Shown in pieces: positions 32,994 to 41,348 of a DNA stretch of 64,000 nt. The translations under genes were made by a program, and so were the position numbers. Every line of letters starts with the position of its first letter. Positions within the stretch are counted from its first letter, which is position 1. Below the pieces are notes generated by a model that made no database searches, had not been told where the DNA came from, and saw nothing but the letters and a program-made list of their open reading frames with translations. The stretch comes from Anaerolinea sp. (GTDB taxonomy: Bacteria; Chloroflexota; Anaerolineae; Anaerolineales; Anaerolineaceae): positions 62,001-126,000 of the forward strand of contig JARKPU010000008.1 in the NCBI GenBank assembly GCA_029975055.1, read 5' to 3'.

Positions 32994-34826
32994 ATGAAAC
33001 GCTGGTCAAGACCATTTCCAATTGTGCTGGTGCCGGTTTTCGAAGGCTGCCCCTCTGAAGATTCACTGGCCCTCGCCGGGCTGCTGGATACCACCGTGCG
33101 CCTGCTCGGGCTGGTGCAGGTGGCCGAGGGCATGCCGCTTTCGGGCGGAAGCGCCGCCGCTCGCGAACTGCGCAAGGTGCTGCGCAAATACACGGCTCAG
33201 CACCGCCTGGGCGAGAACTTTCAGGTGTCGGTCTCGTTCAATGCCTGGCAAGACCTGCGCCAGCATATCCGCGCCACCCGGCCTGACCTGGTGATCTTCG
33301 ACTGGAACGCCATTCAAAACTGCCAGGCGGGCGGGCGCGGCGATGCGCTGGCGAACATCGGCGCCAACCTGGCGGTGGTGCGCGGGCCCATCGGCGAGAA
33401 GGTGGCCCGCTCGCTCGTGCCTCTGCGCGGCGGCCCGCACGCTCAACTGGCGCTGCGCCTGGCCCTGGCTCTGCCCACCCACCAGATTTCCGCCGTGCAC
33501 CTGCGCTCGCCGCGCGAAACGCCCACCGAAACCCCGGCGCCCTTCCGCGGACTGGCGCGCATCCTCCCTTCGCTGCCCGAGGTGCGCTACGAAATGCGCC
33601 CCTCCGAAGACCCGCTGGCGGAAATCCGCAGCCTGGCGAAGGAAGCCGACCTGCTGATCATCGGCACACCGGCGCGCGCCATGGGCACGGGCCAGCAGGC
33701 CGAGCCGGCGGCGGGCGGCCTGCTCGAGACAAGCCCGTGCCCGGTGATCATGGTCAAATCGGAACGGGCCGAGCCGCACACCTTCACCGGCGCAGAGGCC
33801 GAGCGCTCGGGGAGCGAGGCCATTTCCATCCTGGTGGACAAGTGGTTTGCCGAGAACACTTACCACGCCTCCGAATTCGACAACCTGGCCGAGCTGGTCA
33901 AGCTCAAGCGCGCCCAAAACCTGACGATCTCGCTCGCGCTGCCGGCCCTCAACGAGGAAGAGACGGTCGGCACGGTCATCTCCACGGTGCAAAAAGCGCT
34001 GGTAGAGAAGTACCCCCTGCTGGATGAGATCGTGCTGATCGATTCCAACTCGACCGACCGCACGCGCGAGATCGGCCGCGAGCTGGGCGTGCCGGTGTAC
34101 ATCCACCAGGAACTGCTGCCGCAGTACGGCGCGCGCGCCGGCAAGGGCGAGGCGCTGTGGAAGAGCCTGTACGTCACCCGCGGCGATATCGTCGTCTGGA
34201 TCGATTCCGATATCGTCAACATCCACCCGCGCTTCGTCTATGGCGTCTTGGGCCCCCTGCTGCACGACCCGCGCGTGCAGTTCGTCAAAGGCTTCTACCA
34301 GCGCCCGCTGCGCGCCGGGCGCAAAGTCACCGCCGCAGGGGGCGGGCGGGTGACGGAACTGACCGCGCGCCCCCTGTTCAACCTGTTCTACCCGGAACTC
34401 TCGGGGGTCATCCAGCCGCTTTCGGGCGAGTACGGCGGGCGGCGCTCGGCCCTGGAGCAGCTCACGTTTTATTCCGGCTACGGCGTGGAGACAGGCCTGC
34501 TGATCGACGCCTACGAGAAGTTCGGCCTGCGGGCCATTGCCCAGGTGGATCTGCTCGAGCGCATCCATCACAACCAGTCGCTGCAGGCGCTCTCGAAGAT
34601 GTCGTTCGTCATCATCCAGACGATGCTCAGCAAGCTCGAGAAGCGCTTCCAGCGCCCGCTGCTCGAAGAGGTGAACAAGTCGATGAAGCTGATCGAGTAT
34701 CAGAACGGGGCATACTACCTCAACGTGCAGGAACTGGCCGAGCTGGAGCGCACGCCGATGATCGAGCTGCCGGAATATTGCCAGCGCTTCGCGCGGACAG
34801 AGAGGGCCGATGGCGGCAGGGCCTGA
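32994..34826 (+). CDS. gpgS: Glucosyl-3-phosphoglycerate synthase fused to a universal-stress-protein-like region
   Basis: 610 aa. The C-terminal ~300 residues are a GT81 GpgS: LPALNEEETVGTV near 316, IDSNSTDRT, QYGARAGKGEALWKS, VVWIDSDIV (metal-binding DSD at 404-406), FVKGFYQRPL, GGGRVTELTARPL and QPLSGEYGGRR. It joins glucose from NDP-glucose to 3-phosphoglycerate. The N-terminal ~260 residues look like two UspA-type halves (ANLAVVRGPIGEKVARSLVPL; ADLLIIGTPA...PCPVIMVK). Mycobacterial GpgS lacks this. The last 17 nt overlap the phosphatase gene. Confidence 0.93.
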   Translation: MKRWSRPFPIVLVPVFEGCPSEDSLALAGLLDTTVRLLGLVQVAEGMPLSGGSAAARELRKVLRKYTAQHRLGENFQVSVSFNAWQDLRQHIRATRPDLVIFDWNAIQNCQAGGRGDALANIGANLAVVRGPIGEKVARSLVPLRGGPHAQLALRLALALPTHQISAVHLRSPRETPTETPAPFRGLARILPSLPEVRYEMRPSEDPLAEIRSLAKEADLLIIGTPARAMGTGQQAEPAAGGLLETSPCPVIMVKSERAEPHTFTGAEAERSGSEAISILVDKWFAENTYHASEFDNLAELVKLKRAQNLTISLALPALNEEETVGTVISTVQKALVEKYPLLDEIVLIDSNSTDRTREIGRELGVPVYIHQELLPQYGARAGKGEALWKSLYVTRGDIVVWIDSDIVNIHPRFVYGVLGPLLHDPRVQFVKGFYQRPLRAGRKVTAAGGGRVTELTARPLFNLFYPELSGVIQPLSGEYGGRRSALEQLTFYSGYGVETGLLIDAYEKFGLRAIAQVDLLERIHHNQSLQALSKMSFVIIQTMLSKLEKRFQRPLLEEVNKSMKLIEYQNGAYYLNVQELAELERTPMIELPEYCQRFARTERADGGRA

Positions 34827-35412
34827 AGCCTGCGGGCGCGGGGTGTTGTGGCTGGTGCGCCACGGCCAGACGGATTGGAACACGCAGGGGCGCTTTCAGG
34901 GCCAGGCCGACCCGCCGCTCAACGCCGCCGGGCTGGCCGAAGCCGCTCAAGCCGGGCAGCAGCTGGCAGGCGCGGGCCTGCAAGCGCTCTTCAGCAGCGA
35001 CCTGCGCCGCGCCCTGCAAACCGCCGAGGTCATCGCCAGATTGACGGGGCTGCAGGTGCAAATAGAGCCGCGCCTGCGCGAAGTCTGCCTGGGAGCATGG
35101 GAGGGTATGCTCTTCAAGGAGATCAAGCTGAATTACCCCGCCGAAGTGGAAGCGCGCCTGCGCGACCCGCTTGGCTTTCGCCCCCCAGGCGGCGAGACGC
35201 TGCAAGAGGTGGCCGCGCGCGCCTTCCAGGCGGCGGATGAGATCGCCGCGCGCTACGCGGGCCGCCCGGTGGCCATCGTCTCTCACGGGTTGACGCTGGC
35301 GGCGCTCATCACGTGCGCGCAGGGCACCGGGCTGGCGCGGGCGTTCGAGTTCATTCCGCCCAACGCCGCGCCGCAGCGCGTGACGTGGCCCCCCGACGGA
35401 CAAGGCAGGTGA
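34810..35412 (+). CDS. gpgP: Histidine phosphatase, probable glucosyl-3-phosphoglycerate phosphatase
   Basis: 200 aa. RHG motif LVRHGQTDWNTQGRFQG, then SSDLRRALQTAE, LREVCLGAWEG and the second catalytic His in VSHGLTLAAL. Mycobacterial GpgP belongs to this same branch-1 histidine phosphatase family, and this gene overlaps gpgS by 17 nt, so dephosphorylation of glucosyl-3-phosphoglycerate to glucosylglycerate is the natural role. Generic cobalamin or phosphoglycerate-mutase-like phosphatases look similar, so the call rests partly on context. Confidence 0.82.
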   Translation: MAAGPEACGRGVLWLVRHGQTDWNTQGRFQGQADPPLNAAGLAEAAQAGQQLAGAGLQALFSSDLRRALQTAEVIARLTGLQVQIEPRLREVCLGAWEGMLFKEIKLNYPAEVEARLRDPLGFRPPGGETLQEVAARAFQAADEIAARYAGRPVAIVSHGLTLAALITCAQGTGLARAFEFIPPNAAPQRVTWPPDGQGR

Positions 35413-35416
35413 TGCC

Positions 35417-36178
35417 ATGCCCCGCCAGAAGAAGCCCGCTCGCTCGCAGGTTCTGTTCGCCCGGCTGGGAGAGATGACCTCGCCCCCGCCGCCCGCCGCG
35501 GGCGACCCCGAAGATGAGGTGTTGAACCTGGTCAGCGTGGCCGAAAGGGTCATCCGCACCGCGCCGGATTCGAGCCGCACGCTGCGCATGAAGAAGTTCC
35601 GCGCGCAGTTGCTGCACGCCTGGCTGGTGAGTAACTTCCAGCCCTGCCGGGCGGCGGATATCGGCGGGGGCAAGGGCCTGCTGGGGCACCTGCTCATCCA
35701 ATCCGGCTGGCAGGTGACGGTGATCGACCCGGTGAGCCAGCCCCTGCCCGAAAAGTACAAGGATATCCGCACCGGGCAGCGCGTGAAGGTGAGCGCGGCC
35801 CACGCGGTTCCGCGCATCGCCCAGCCGTTCGAGGTGGACATGGCGCAGGGCTTCGACCTGCTGATCGGCATGCACGCGCACGGCTGCAACGCGAAGATCA
35901 TCGACGCCGCGGCGCTCTACGGCTGCGGGTTCGTCATCTTCCCCTGCTGCGTGATCGACGAGCCGTTCTTCCCGCGCCTGGGGGTGCACTGGCTGGAGTG
36001 CCTGGCAGCTTACGCGCTCGAACGCGGGCTGGAGGTGTTCCCCTTCCGGTTGAATTTCAAGGGGCAGAACATCGGCCTGTGCCATGTGGGAAGGAATCTC
36101 CATCCGCTCCTTTGGGAAGGTCATGCCACACCTCCCCTTCCCTCCAGGGCAGGGGCAGGGGGTCAGGTCGGTGAATGA
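35417..36178 (+). CDS. SAM-methyltransferase-like protein
   Basis: 253 aa. Residues 70-105 show AADIGGGKGLLGHLLIQSGWQVTVID, a class I SAM-binding loop. The middle GMHAHGCNAKIIDAAA and GFVIFPCCVID resemble the PCC-containing methyltransferases of the METTL25-like group. No substrate can be named; methylation of a solute or tRNA is possible. The last ~20 residues (WEGHATPPLPSRAG onward) are translated from the CCCTCCC-type repeat at 36121-36165, so the original C-terminus was probably altered by repeat/DUF559 insertion. Confidence 0.7.
   Translation: MPRQKKPARSQVLFARLGEMTSPPPPAAGDPEDEVLNLVSVAERVIRTAPDSSRTLRMKKFRAQLLHAWLVSNFQPCRAADIGGGKGLLGHLLIQSGWQVTVIDPVSQPLPEKYKDIRTGQRVKVSAAHAVPRIAQPFEVDMAQGFDLLIGMHAHGCNAKIIDAAALYGCGFVIFPCCVIDEPFFPRLGVHWLECLAAYALERGLEVFPFRLNFKGQNIGLCHVGRNLHPLLWEGHATPPLPSRAGAGGQVGE
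36121..36165. repeat. CCCTCCC-type repeat left of the DUF559 gene
   Basis: CCTCCCCTTCCCTCCAGGG hairpin then CAGGGGCAGGGGG. It overlaps the end of the methyltransferase gene and pairs in style with the copy at 36558-36590 on the other side of DUF559. Confidence 0.5.
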
Positions 36179-36179
36179 A

Positions 36180-36578
36180 ATGCCGAACAAACGAATCGTC
36201 ACCGGGCAAGCAGTGACGCAAGACCTCACACTTCGCGCGAGGGAATTGCGTTCGGCCATGACCCCTGCAGAAGGAAAACTCTGGAATTATCTGCGCGGCA
36301 ACCGGCTTGGAAAGTCCCACTTCCGCCGACAGCAGATTATCAACCGTTTTATTGATGATTTCTATTGCCACCAGGCAGACCTTGTCATTGAATTGGATGG
36401 GCCGGTTCATCAAGCGCAGGTTGAATATGACGCCGCCCGAGAAAAATATCTCCAGGAATCGGGTTTGAAGGTTCTGCGTTTCACCAACCATGAGATTGAG
36501 CAAGAAATCGAGAAGGTTCTGGAGGTGATTTTGAGGACCTGTCTGGAAGGGATGAACCTGCCCCCAGCCCCTCCCTAG
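36180..36578 (+). CDS. DUF559 (VSR-fold) endonuclease-domain protein
   Basis: 132 aa. DUF559 signature: ARELRSAMTPAEGKLWNYLR, KSHFRRQQIINRFIDDFYC, LVIELDGPVH and VLRFTNHEIEQEIEKVL. The fold is related to very-short-patch-repair and PD-(D/E)xK nucleases. It starts one base after the methyltransferase stop, is flanked by CCCTCCC repeats, uses more AT-rich codons than its neighbours, and interrupts the glucosylglycerate operon. All of this suggests a recently inserted gene. A GTG nine bases earlier is an alternative start. Confidence 0.85.
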   Translation: MPNKRIVTGQAVTQDLTLRARELRSAMTPAEGKLWNYLRGNRLGKSHFRRQQIINRFIDDFYCHQADLVIELDGPVHQAQVEYDAAREKYLQESGLKVLRFTNHEIEQEIEKVLEVILRTCLEGMNLPPAPP

Positions 36579-36590
36579 AGGGAGGGGAGT
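36558..36590. repeat. CCCTCCC-type repeat right of the DUF559 gene
   Basis: CCCCTCCCTAGAGGGAGGGG palindrome overlapping the end of the DUF559 gene. Confidence 0.6.
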
Positions 36591-36622
36591 TACTCTCTCC
36601 TTTTTGAGAGATCGATAAGAGG

Positions 36623-38323
36623 ATGCACTCACCTATCCTGCCCATCCTGGATCACCTGGTCTTTCTCTACGGCGCCGAAGAAGGCCGCAAAGCCGCCGCC
36701 GCGCTGGAAGAGAAGCTGGCGCGGTATGCCGCAGCGCACCCGCCCGCCCCGCTGCCGCCCCTGGGCCCCGCCGATGCGCTGCTGATCACCTACGGCGACC
36801 AGTTCCGCCAGCCCGGCCAGGCCCCGCTGCGCAGCCTGCTGGCCTTCTGTGACGAGTTCCTGGCCGGGTGCGTTTCGGGCGTGCACATTCTGCCGTTCTT
36901 CCCCTACTCATCGGATGACGGCTTTTCGGTGATCGATTACACCCAGGTGGACCCGCTGCTGGGCACCTGGGCCGACGTGGAGGCCATCGCCGCACGCTAC
37001 CGCCTGATGGTGGACGCGGTGCTCAACCATTGTTCCAGCCGGCATGCCTGGTTCCAGGGCTTCCTCGATGGCCGCCCGCCCTATACCGGTTACTTCATCA
37101 CGGTCGATCCTTCCAGCGACCTTTCGAGCGTGGTGCGGCCCAGGGCGCTGCCGCTGCTCACGCCCTATGCCACCGCGCAGGGCGCGCGCCACGTCTGGAC
37201 GACCTTCAGCGCAGACCAGGTGGATTTGAACTACGCCAACCCGGCGGTGATGCTCGAACTGGTCGATATCCTGCTGGAATATCTCGCGCACGGGGCGCGG
37301 GTGATCCGCATGGACGCGATCGCCTACCTGTGGAAGCGGATCGGCACGCCCTGCATTCACCTGCCCCAGACTCACCGCGCGGTGCAGTTGCTGCGGGCGG
37401 TGCTGGAACGCGCCGCGCCGGGCACGGTGCTCATCACCGAGACCAACGTGCCGCACGCAGACAACCTCTCGTACTTTGGCGACGGCTCGAACGAGGCCCG
37501 GCTGGTGTATAACTTTGCCCTGCCGCCGCTGACGCTGCATGCCTTGCAAACCGGCGACGCGCGCGTGCTCTCCGAATGGGCCGCGGGCCTGCGCCTGCCC
37601 TCGCGCGAGGTGACCTTTTTCAATTTCCTCGCCTCGCACGACGGCATCGGGCTGAACCCGGCTCGCGGGCTGCTGACGGATGCGCAGATCGAGCAGATGA
37701 TCGCGCGCGTGCAGCGCGCGGGCGGGCTGGTCTCGCACAAATCCAACCCGGATGGGACACAGTCGGCCTATGAGTTGAACGTGAATTACTTCGATGCCCT
37801 GCTCGAGCCGGAGCATGCGGATTCGCCGGCGCTGGCCGAGGCGCGCTTCCTGGCGGCCCAGGCGGTGATGCTCGCCCTGCAGGGCGTGCCGGGCATTTAT
37901 GTTCACAGCCTGATTGGCTCGCGCGGCTGGCCCGAGGGCGCCGCCGCCAGCAGGCAAAAGCGTACGATCAACCGGCAGAAGTTCGCGCTCGATGCAATCC
38001 GCGCGGAGCTGCGCAGCCCCAACACCCGGCGCGGACGCATTTACCGGCGCATGACGGCCTGGCTGAAGGCCCGCGCCGCCTGCCCGGCCTTCGACCCGTT
38101 CGGGAGTCAACGCGTGCTGAACGCTCACCCGGGGGCGCTGGTGCTGCTGCGCGAGGGCAACGGGGCGCAGGCGCTGTGCTGCTTCAACCTGCAGGCCGGG
38201 CCTGCCGTCCTCCGGCTGGAAGGGGTGCAGGGCCGCTGGCGCAGCCTGGAAGACGGCCGCCCGGTGGAGCTCGGCAGCCGGCTGGAACTCGGCGCTTACG
38301 AGGTGCTGTGGCTGGAGAGATAG
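36623..38323 (+). CDS. GH13_18 phosphorylase, probable glucosylglycerate phosphorylase
   Basis: 566 aa. Sucrose-phosphorylase-like barrel: HILPFFPYSSDDGFSVIDY near the N-terminus, nucleophile Asp231 in VIRMDAIAYLW, acid/base Glu273 in LITETNVP and transition-state Asp340 in LASHDGIG. The QxNxxYFDAL segment also fits. Subfamily 18 contains sucrose, sucrose-6-phosphate and glucosylglycerate phosphorylases; presence with gpgS and gpgP points to glucosylglycerate plus phosphate giving glucose-1-phosphate and glycerate. This allows recycling of the solute when stress ends. The ribosome site is weak. Confidence 0.85.
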   Translation: MHSPILPILDHLVFLYGAEEGRKAAAALEEKLARYAAAHPPAPLPPLGPADALLITYGDQFRQPGQAPLRSLLAFCDEFLAGCVSGVHILPFFPYSSDDGFSVIDYTQVDPLLGTWADVEAIAARYRLMVDAVLNHCSSRHAWFQGFLDGRPPYTGYFITVDPSSDLSSVVRPRALPLLTPYATAQGARHVWTTFSADQVDLNYANPAVMLELVDILLEYLAHGARVIRMDAIAYLWKRIGTPCIHLPQTHRAVQLLRAVLERAAPGTVLITETNVPHADNLSYFGDGSNEARLVYNFALPPLTLHALQTGDARVLSEWAAGLRLPSREVTFFNFLASHDGIGLNPARGLLTDAQIEQMIARVQRAGGLVSHKSNPDGTQSAYELNVNYFDALLEPEHADSPALAEARFLAAQAVMLALQGVPGIYVHSLIGSRGWPEGAAASRQKRTINRQKFALDAIRAELRSPNTRRGRIYRRMTAWLKARAACPAFDPFGSQRVLNAHPGALVLLREGNGAQALCCFNLQAGPAVLRLEGVQGRWRSLEDGRPVELGSRLELGAYEVLWLER

Positions 38324-38377
38324 ACGGCCCCTGAGCAGCTCTGGGATGGGCCGGGGCGAAGACCTTAAAGGAGGTAT

Positions 38378-39652
38378 ATGCAGCGAAAACCGGATATCAA
38401 CCGCCTGCGCATCGGGTTCATCTCGACGCGCTTCGCCGGAACGGATGGAGTCTCGCTGGAGACGGCAAAATGGGCCGGCGTGCTCGAAGCGATGGGCCAC
38501 ACGTGTTTCTACTTCGCCGGGAGGTGCGACCGACCGCCCGCCTCGAGCTACGTGGTGCCGGAGGCGTTTTTCCACGAGCCGGAGATGGACGAACTGCACG
38601 ACATCCTCTTCACCCGCACCACCCGCCCGCCCGAGGTCACCCGGCGCATCCAGCGCCTGAAGGATCACTTCAAAGAGCACCTCTACCGCTTCGTCGAGCA
38701 GTTCGATGTGGATCTGTTGATCGTCGAGAACGCGCTTTCCATCCCGGTCAACGTGCCGTTCGGCATGGCCATCGCCGAGTTGATCGCCGAGACCGGCTAC
38801 CCCACCATCGGGCATCATCACGATATGGCCTGGGAACGCCAGCGCTTCCAGGTGAACTGCGTGGGCGATTACCTGGCCATGGCCTTCCCGCCCAATCTGC
38901 CAACCATCCGCCATGTGGTGATCAACTCGGTGGCGGGCAGCCAGTTAGCCTTCCGCACCGGCATCAGCAGCCGGGTGATCCCCAATGTGATGGATTTCGA
39001 CCACCCGCCCGCGCCGCCGGATGACTATACCCGCTCGGTGCGCGCCGACCTGGGCCTGCTGCCGGGCGAGAAGTTCATTCTCCAGCCCACGCGCGTGGTG
39101 CAGCGCAAGGGCATCGAACACGCCATTGAGCTGGTCAGCCGCCTGGGGGAGCCCGCCCGGCTGGTCATCTCGCACGCGGCGGGGGACGAAGGCCGCGCCT
39201 ATGAGAAGCGCGTGCGCTCGTATGCCGCGCGCATGGGGGTGCCGGCGCTCTTCGTGGCCGATCTCATCCAGCAGGAGCGCGGAACCCTGCCCGATGGGCG
39301 CAAGGTGTACACCCTGAGCGATATTTACCCGTATGCCGACCTGGTGACCTACCCTTCCGAGATCGAAGGCTTCGGCAACGCCTTTCTGGAGGCGGTGTAT
39401 TACCGCCGGCCGATTGTCGTCAACCGCTACTCGATCTACGAGGTGGATATCAAGCCCAAGGGGTTCGATGTGATTGAATTCGACGGGTTCATCACCGATG
39501 AGAGCGTGGCGCAGGCGCGCGAGGCGCTCGAAGACGGCGAGCGGCTGCGAGAGATCGTCGAACGCAATTACCAGATCGCCCGCCGGCACTACTCCTATTC
39601 GATCCTGCAATACCACTTCAGGGCGCTGCTGACGGAACTATTCGGGATCTGA
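38378..39652 (+). CDS. GT4 glycosyltransferase, mannosylglucosylglycerate synthase-like
   Basis: 424 aa. GT-B enzyme opening IGFISTRFAGTDGVSLETAKWA, with TIGHHHDMAWERQRF, VIPNVMDFDHPP, LQPTRVVQRKGIEHAIEL and the E-x7-E region SEIEGFGNAFLEAVYY. Overall it resembles Petrotoga-type MggS/MggA, which add mannose from GDP-mannose to glucosylglycerate or its phosphate. With GpgS/GpgP upstream, mannosylglucosylglycerate is the expected product. AAGGAGGT just before the ATG is the best ribosome site in the operon. A palindrome and a strong terminator follow. Confidence 0.78.
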   Translation: MQRKPDINRLRIGFISTRFAGTDGVSLETAKWAGVLEAMGHTCFYFAGRCDRPPASSYVVPEAFFHEPEMDELHDILFTRTTRPPEVTRRIQRLKDHFKEHLYRFVEQFDVDLLIVENALSIPVNVPFGMAIAELIAETGYPTIGHHHDMAWERQRFQVNCVGDYLAMAFPPNLPTIRHVVINSVAGSQLAFRTGISSRVIPNVMDFDHPPAPPDDYTRSVRADLGLLPGEKFILQPTRVVQRKGIEHAIELVSRLGEPARLVISHAAGDEGRAYEKRVRSYAARMGVPALFVADLIQQERGTLPDGRKVYTLSDIYPYADLVTYPSEIEGFGNAFLEAVYYRRPIVVNRYSIYEVDIKPKGFDVIEFDGFITDESVAQAREALEDGERLREIVERNYQIARRHYSYSILQYHFRALLTELFGI

Positions 39653-39671
39653 CCCCCCCTGCTGCAAATCA

Positions 39672-39713
39672 TTTTCTGTAAATTGCGGGGCTTGCCCTAC
39701 AATTTACAGAAAA
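39672..39713. repeat. Dispersed palindromic element, copy E
   Basis: Perfect 14-bp stem TTTTCTGTAAATTG (39672-39685) / CAATTTACAGAAAA (39700-39713), centre CGGGGCTTGCCCTA (inverted orientation). In the convergent gap just before the terminator. Confidence 0.8.
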
Positions 39714-39729
39714 AAAATAAAAACACTAT

Positions 39730-39768
39730 CGAAAAGAGGGCGGACACATCGGGTCCGCCCTCTTTTCG
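39730..39768. terminator. Strong bidirectional terminator
   Basis: Perfect 16-bp stem CGAAAAGAGGGCGGAC (39730-39745) / GTCCGCCCTCTTTTCG (39753-39768) with a 7-nt loop and A/T runs in both directions. It separates the converging glucosylglycerate and thioredoxin-CcdA genes. Confidence 0.9.
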
Positions 39769-39784
39769 AGCTTTGCCTGCGGGC

Positions 39785-41131
39785 TTACCCGCGCGAGCGA
39801 TGCTTGCGGCGCGGGGCCTTTTCGCTGCCGACCCAGATGCCAAAAGCGGGCAGGATGCGGCGGTGCACCAGCAGCACCAGCCCTGCCGCGGCGAAGGCGA
39901 TGCCGAAGATCACCAGCGAGCTGGAGAGGTTGTTCATCAAGGACGGCTTGACCACCATCACGCCCGCCAGGGTGAGCATCAGCGTCCCGCCGATCAGCTT
40001 GAGGATGCGCCCGTGTTTCTCTTCCAGGCGGCTGGCTTTGAGCGTGTACACGGCGGTGAAGAAGATGGCCAGTTCATCGAGCTGGTAAATGACCAGGTAG
40101 AGCAGCAGCAGCAGGACGAACGCCGCCGCCCCCACGTTTTGCGCCGAGAGCAGGTTCGTCCACAGCACCGGGAACCCCGCCGTGCAGGAGAACTCCACCA
40201 GCGAGACCCCGGCGGCCATCACCACCGTGGCGCCCGCCAGCCCCCAGAAGGACTGGCTGGCATCCATCACGCGGCGGATGCGCTGGTAGATGCCGGGCTT
40301 GTTCCTGTCATCAATGGTGAACGAGAGACCCTCTTTGTAGAAGAAGTAATCTTTGATGTTGACCGCGCCGAAGAACAGCGCGACCAGCGCCACGATCACT
40401 TGAATCCACCCGACAAAGCTGACGATGCTCAGCACGGTGAACAGCCCGGCGATGAAGAGGGCATACACCCCGGCCGTCACGGTGATGAAGATCAACCCGA
40501 TCACAAAGACCTTTTTCCGCGAGCCGGTGTGCAGGGTGAGGGCCAGCAGCATCGAGAGCACCCACACCGAGCAGGGGTTGAAGCCGTCCACGAAGGAGAT
40601 CAGCGCGGTGCTGATCCACAGCGACTGCCCCGCCAGGTTCACCCTGCCGAGGATGGGCACGTCGATCACATCGGCTTCCGGCCCGGCGGCTTGAACCTCT
40701 TTCACCGGTTCGGCGCTCACGCCCGGGATGACCCCCACCCCGGCGTCGGAGCAGGCGTTCTCAAGGCAGCTTTGCACGGCGGCTTCGACCTGCTCGCTGA
40801 TCACGTCGTTCCAGCCCTCCCAATGGCGGTCGCCAAGGAAGATGGTGGGCACCGATTTCGCCTCGAAGCCGTGCGCCTTGGCCATTTGATCGAGCAAGGC
40901 CAGGTTTTCTTCGTTGTGCCAGACCTCGTACATGCGCACTTCCAGCTGTGGAATGCGCTTGCCCAGGTCTTCAAGGTAGGGCTTGGCCTTGGCGCAGTGG
41001 GGGCAGCCATCGCCCCAGAAGAAGTAAAGGGCCACTTTGTTCGATCCGGCGGCCTGCGCGGTGGTGAGCGGCACGGCGGCCAGGAAGAGAATGGCGGCTA
41101 ACAGCAAGATTCGTCTGAGGTTGCGTGGCAT
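39785..41131 (-). CDS. Thioredoxin-like / CcdA-like transmembrane fusion protein
   Basis: 448 aa. Signal peptide at 1-28, then an exported thioredoxin-fold domain with GDGCPHCAKAK (Cys43, Cys46) and SVPTIF (cis-Pro), residues about 30-130. From about 165 on there are six to eight membrane helices with GFNPCSVWVLSML and EFSCTAGFPVLW, the paired Cys of DsbD/CcdA electron carriers. Electrons could pass from cytoplasmic thioredoxin through the membrane part to the extracytoplasmic CPHC. This is the reverse order of DsbD, where the Trx domain follows the membrane part. Confidence 0.85.
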   Translation of the reverse strand: MPRNLRRILLLAAILFLAAVPLTTAQAAGSNKVALYFFWGDGCPHCAKAKPYLEDLGKRIPQLEVRMYEVWHNEENLALLDQMAKAHGFEAKSVPTIFLGDRHWEGWNDVISEQVEAAVQSCLENACSDAGVGVIPGVSAEPVKEVQAAGPEADVIDVPILGRVNLAGQSLWISTALISFVDGFNPCSVWVLSMLLALTLHTGSRKKVFVIGLIFITVTAGVYALFIAGLFTVLSIVSFVGWIQVIVALVALFFGAVNIKDYFFYKEGLSFTIDDRNKPGIYQRIRRVMDASQSFWGLAGATVVMAAGVSLVEFSCTAGFPVLWTNLLSAQNVGAAAFVLLLLLYLVIYQLDELAIFFTAVYTLKASRLEEKHGRILKLIGGTLMLTLAGVMVVKPSLMNNLSSSLVIFGIAFAAAGLVLLVHRRILPAFGIWVGSEKAPRRKHRSRG

Positions 41132-41348
41132 AGGTTCAGTCTATGATTGTGAAATAGAGAGCAATCTGGATTGGTGATAGTTTACACGACCTAAATTAAA
41201 TCTGGCTTAGTTTACTCTGAATCGGCAAAGCGCGCGCGAAGAAAACCCGCCTTGCCATTCAGGCTGCCCGATTCCGATCCCGGTGTATCATGGTTGAATC
41301 AGCGCGCAATTCAAATCAACGTTAGATGACGACTTTCCTGGAGTGGAA

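Noticed and set aside
33063..34883. 606-aa minus-strand frame opposite gpgS
   Set aside because: Out-of-frame shadow; GT81 motifs are all on the plus strand.
36623..38323. Sucrose phosphorylase
   Set aside because: Same subfamily, but the gpgS/gpgP context favours glucosylglycerate; kept as probable.
36908..38914. 668-aa minus-strand frame opposite the GH13 phosphorylase and the next GT4
   Set aside because: Covers two real genes and their gap; no recognisable domain.
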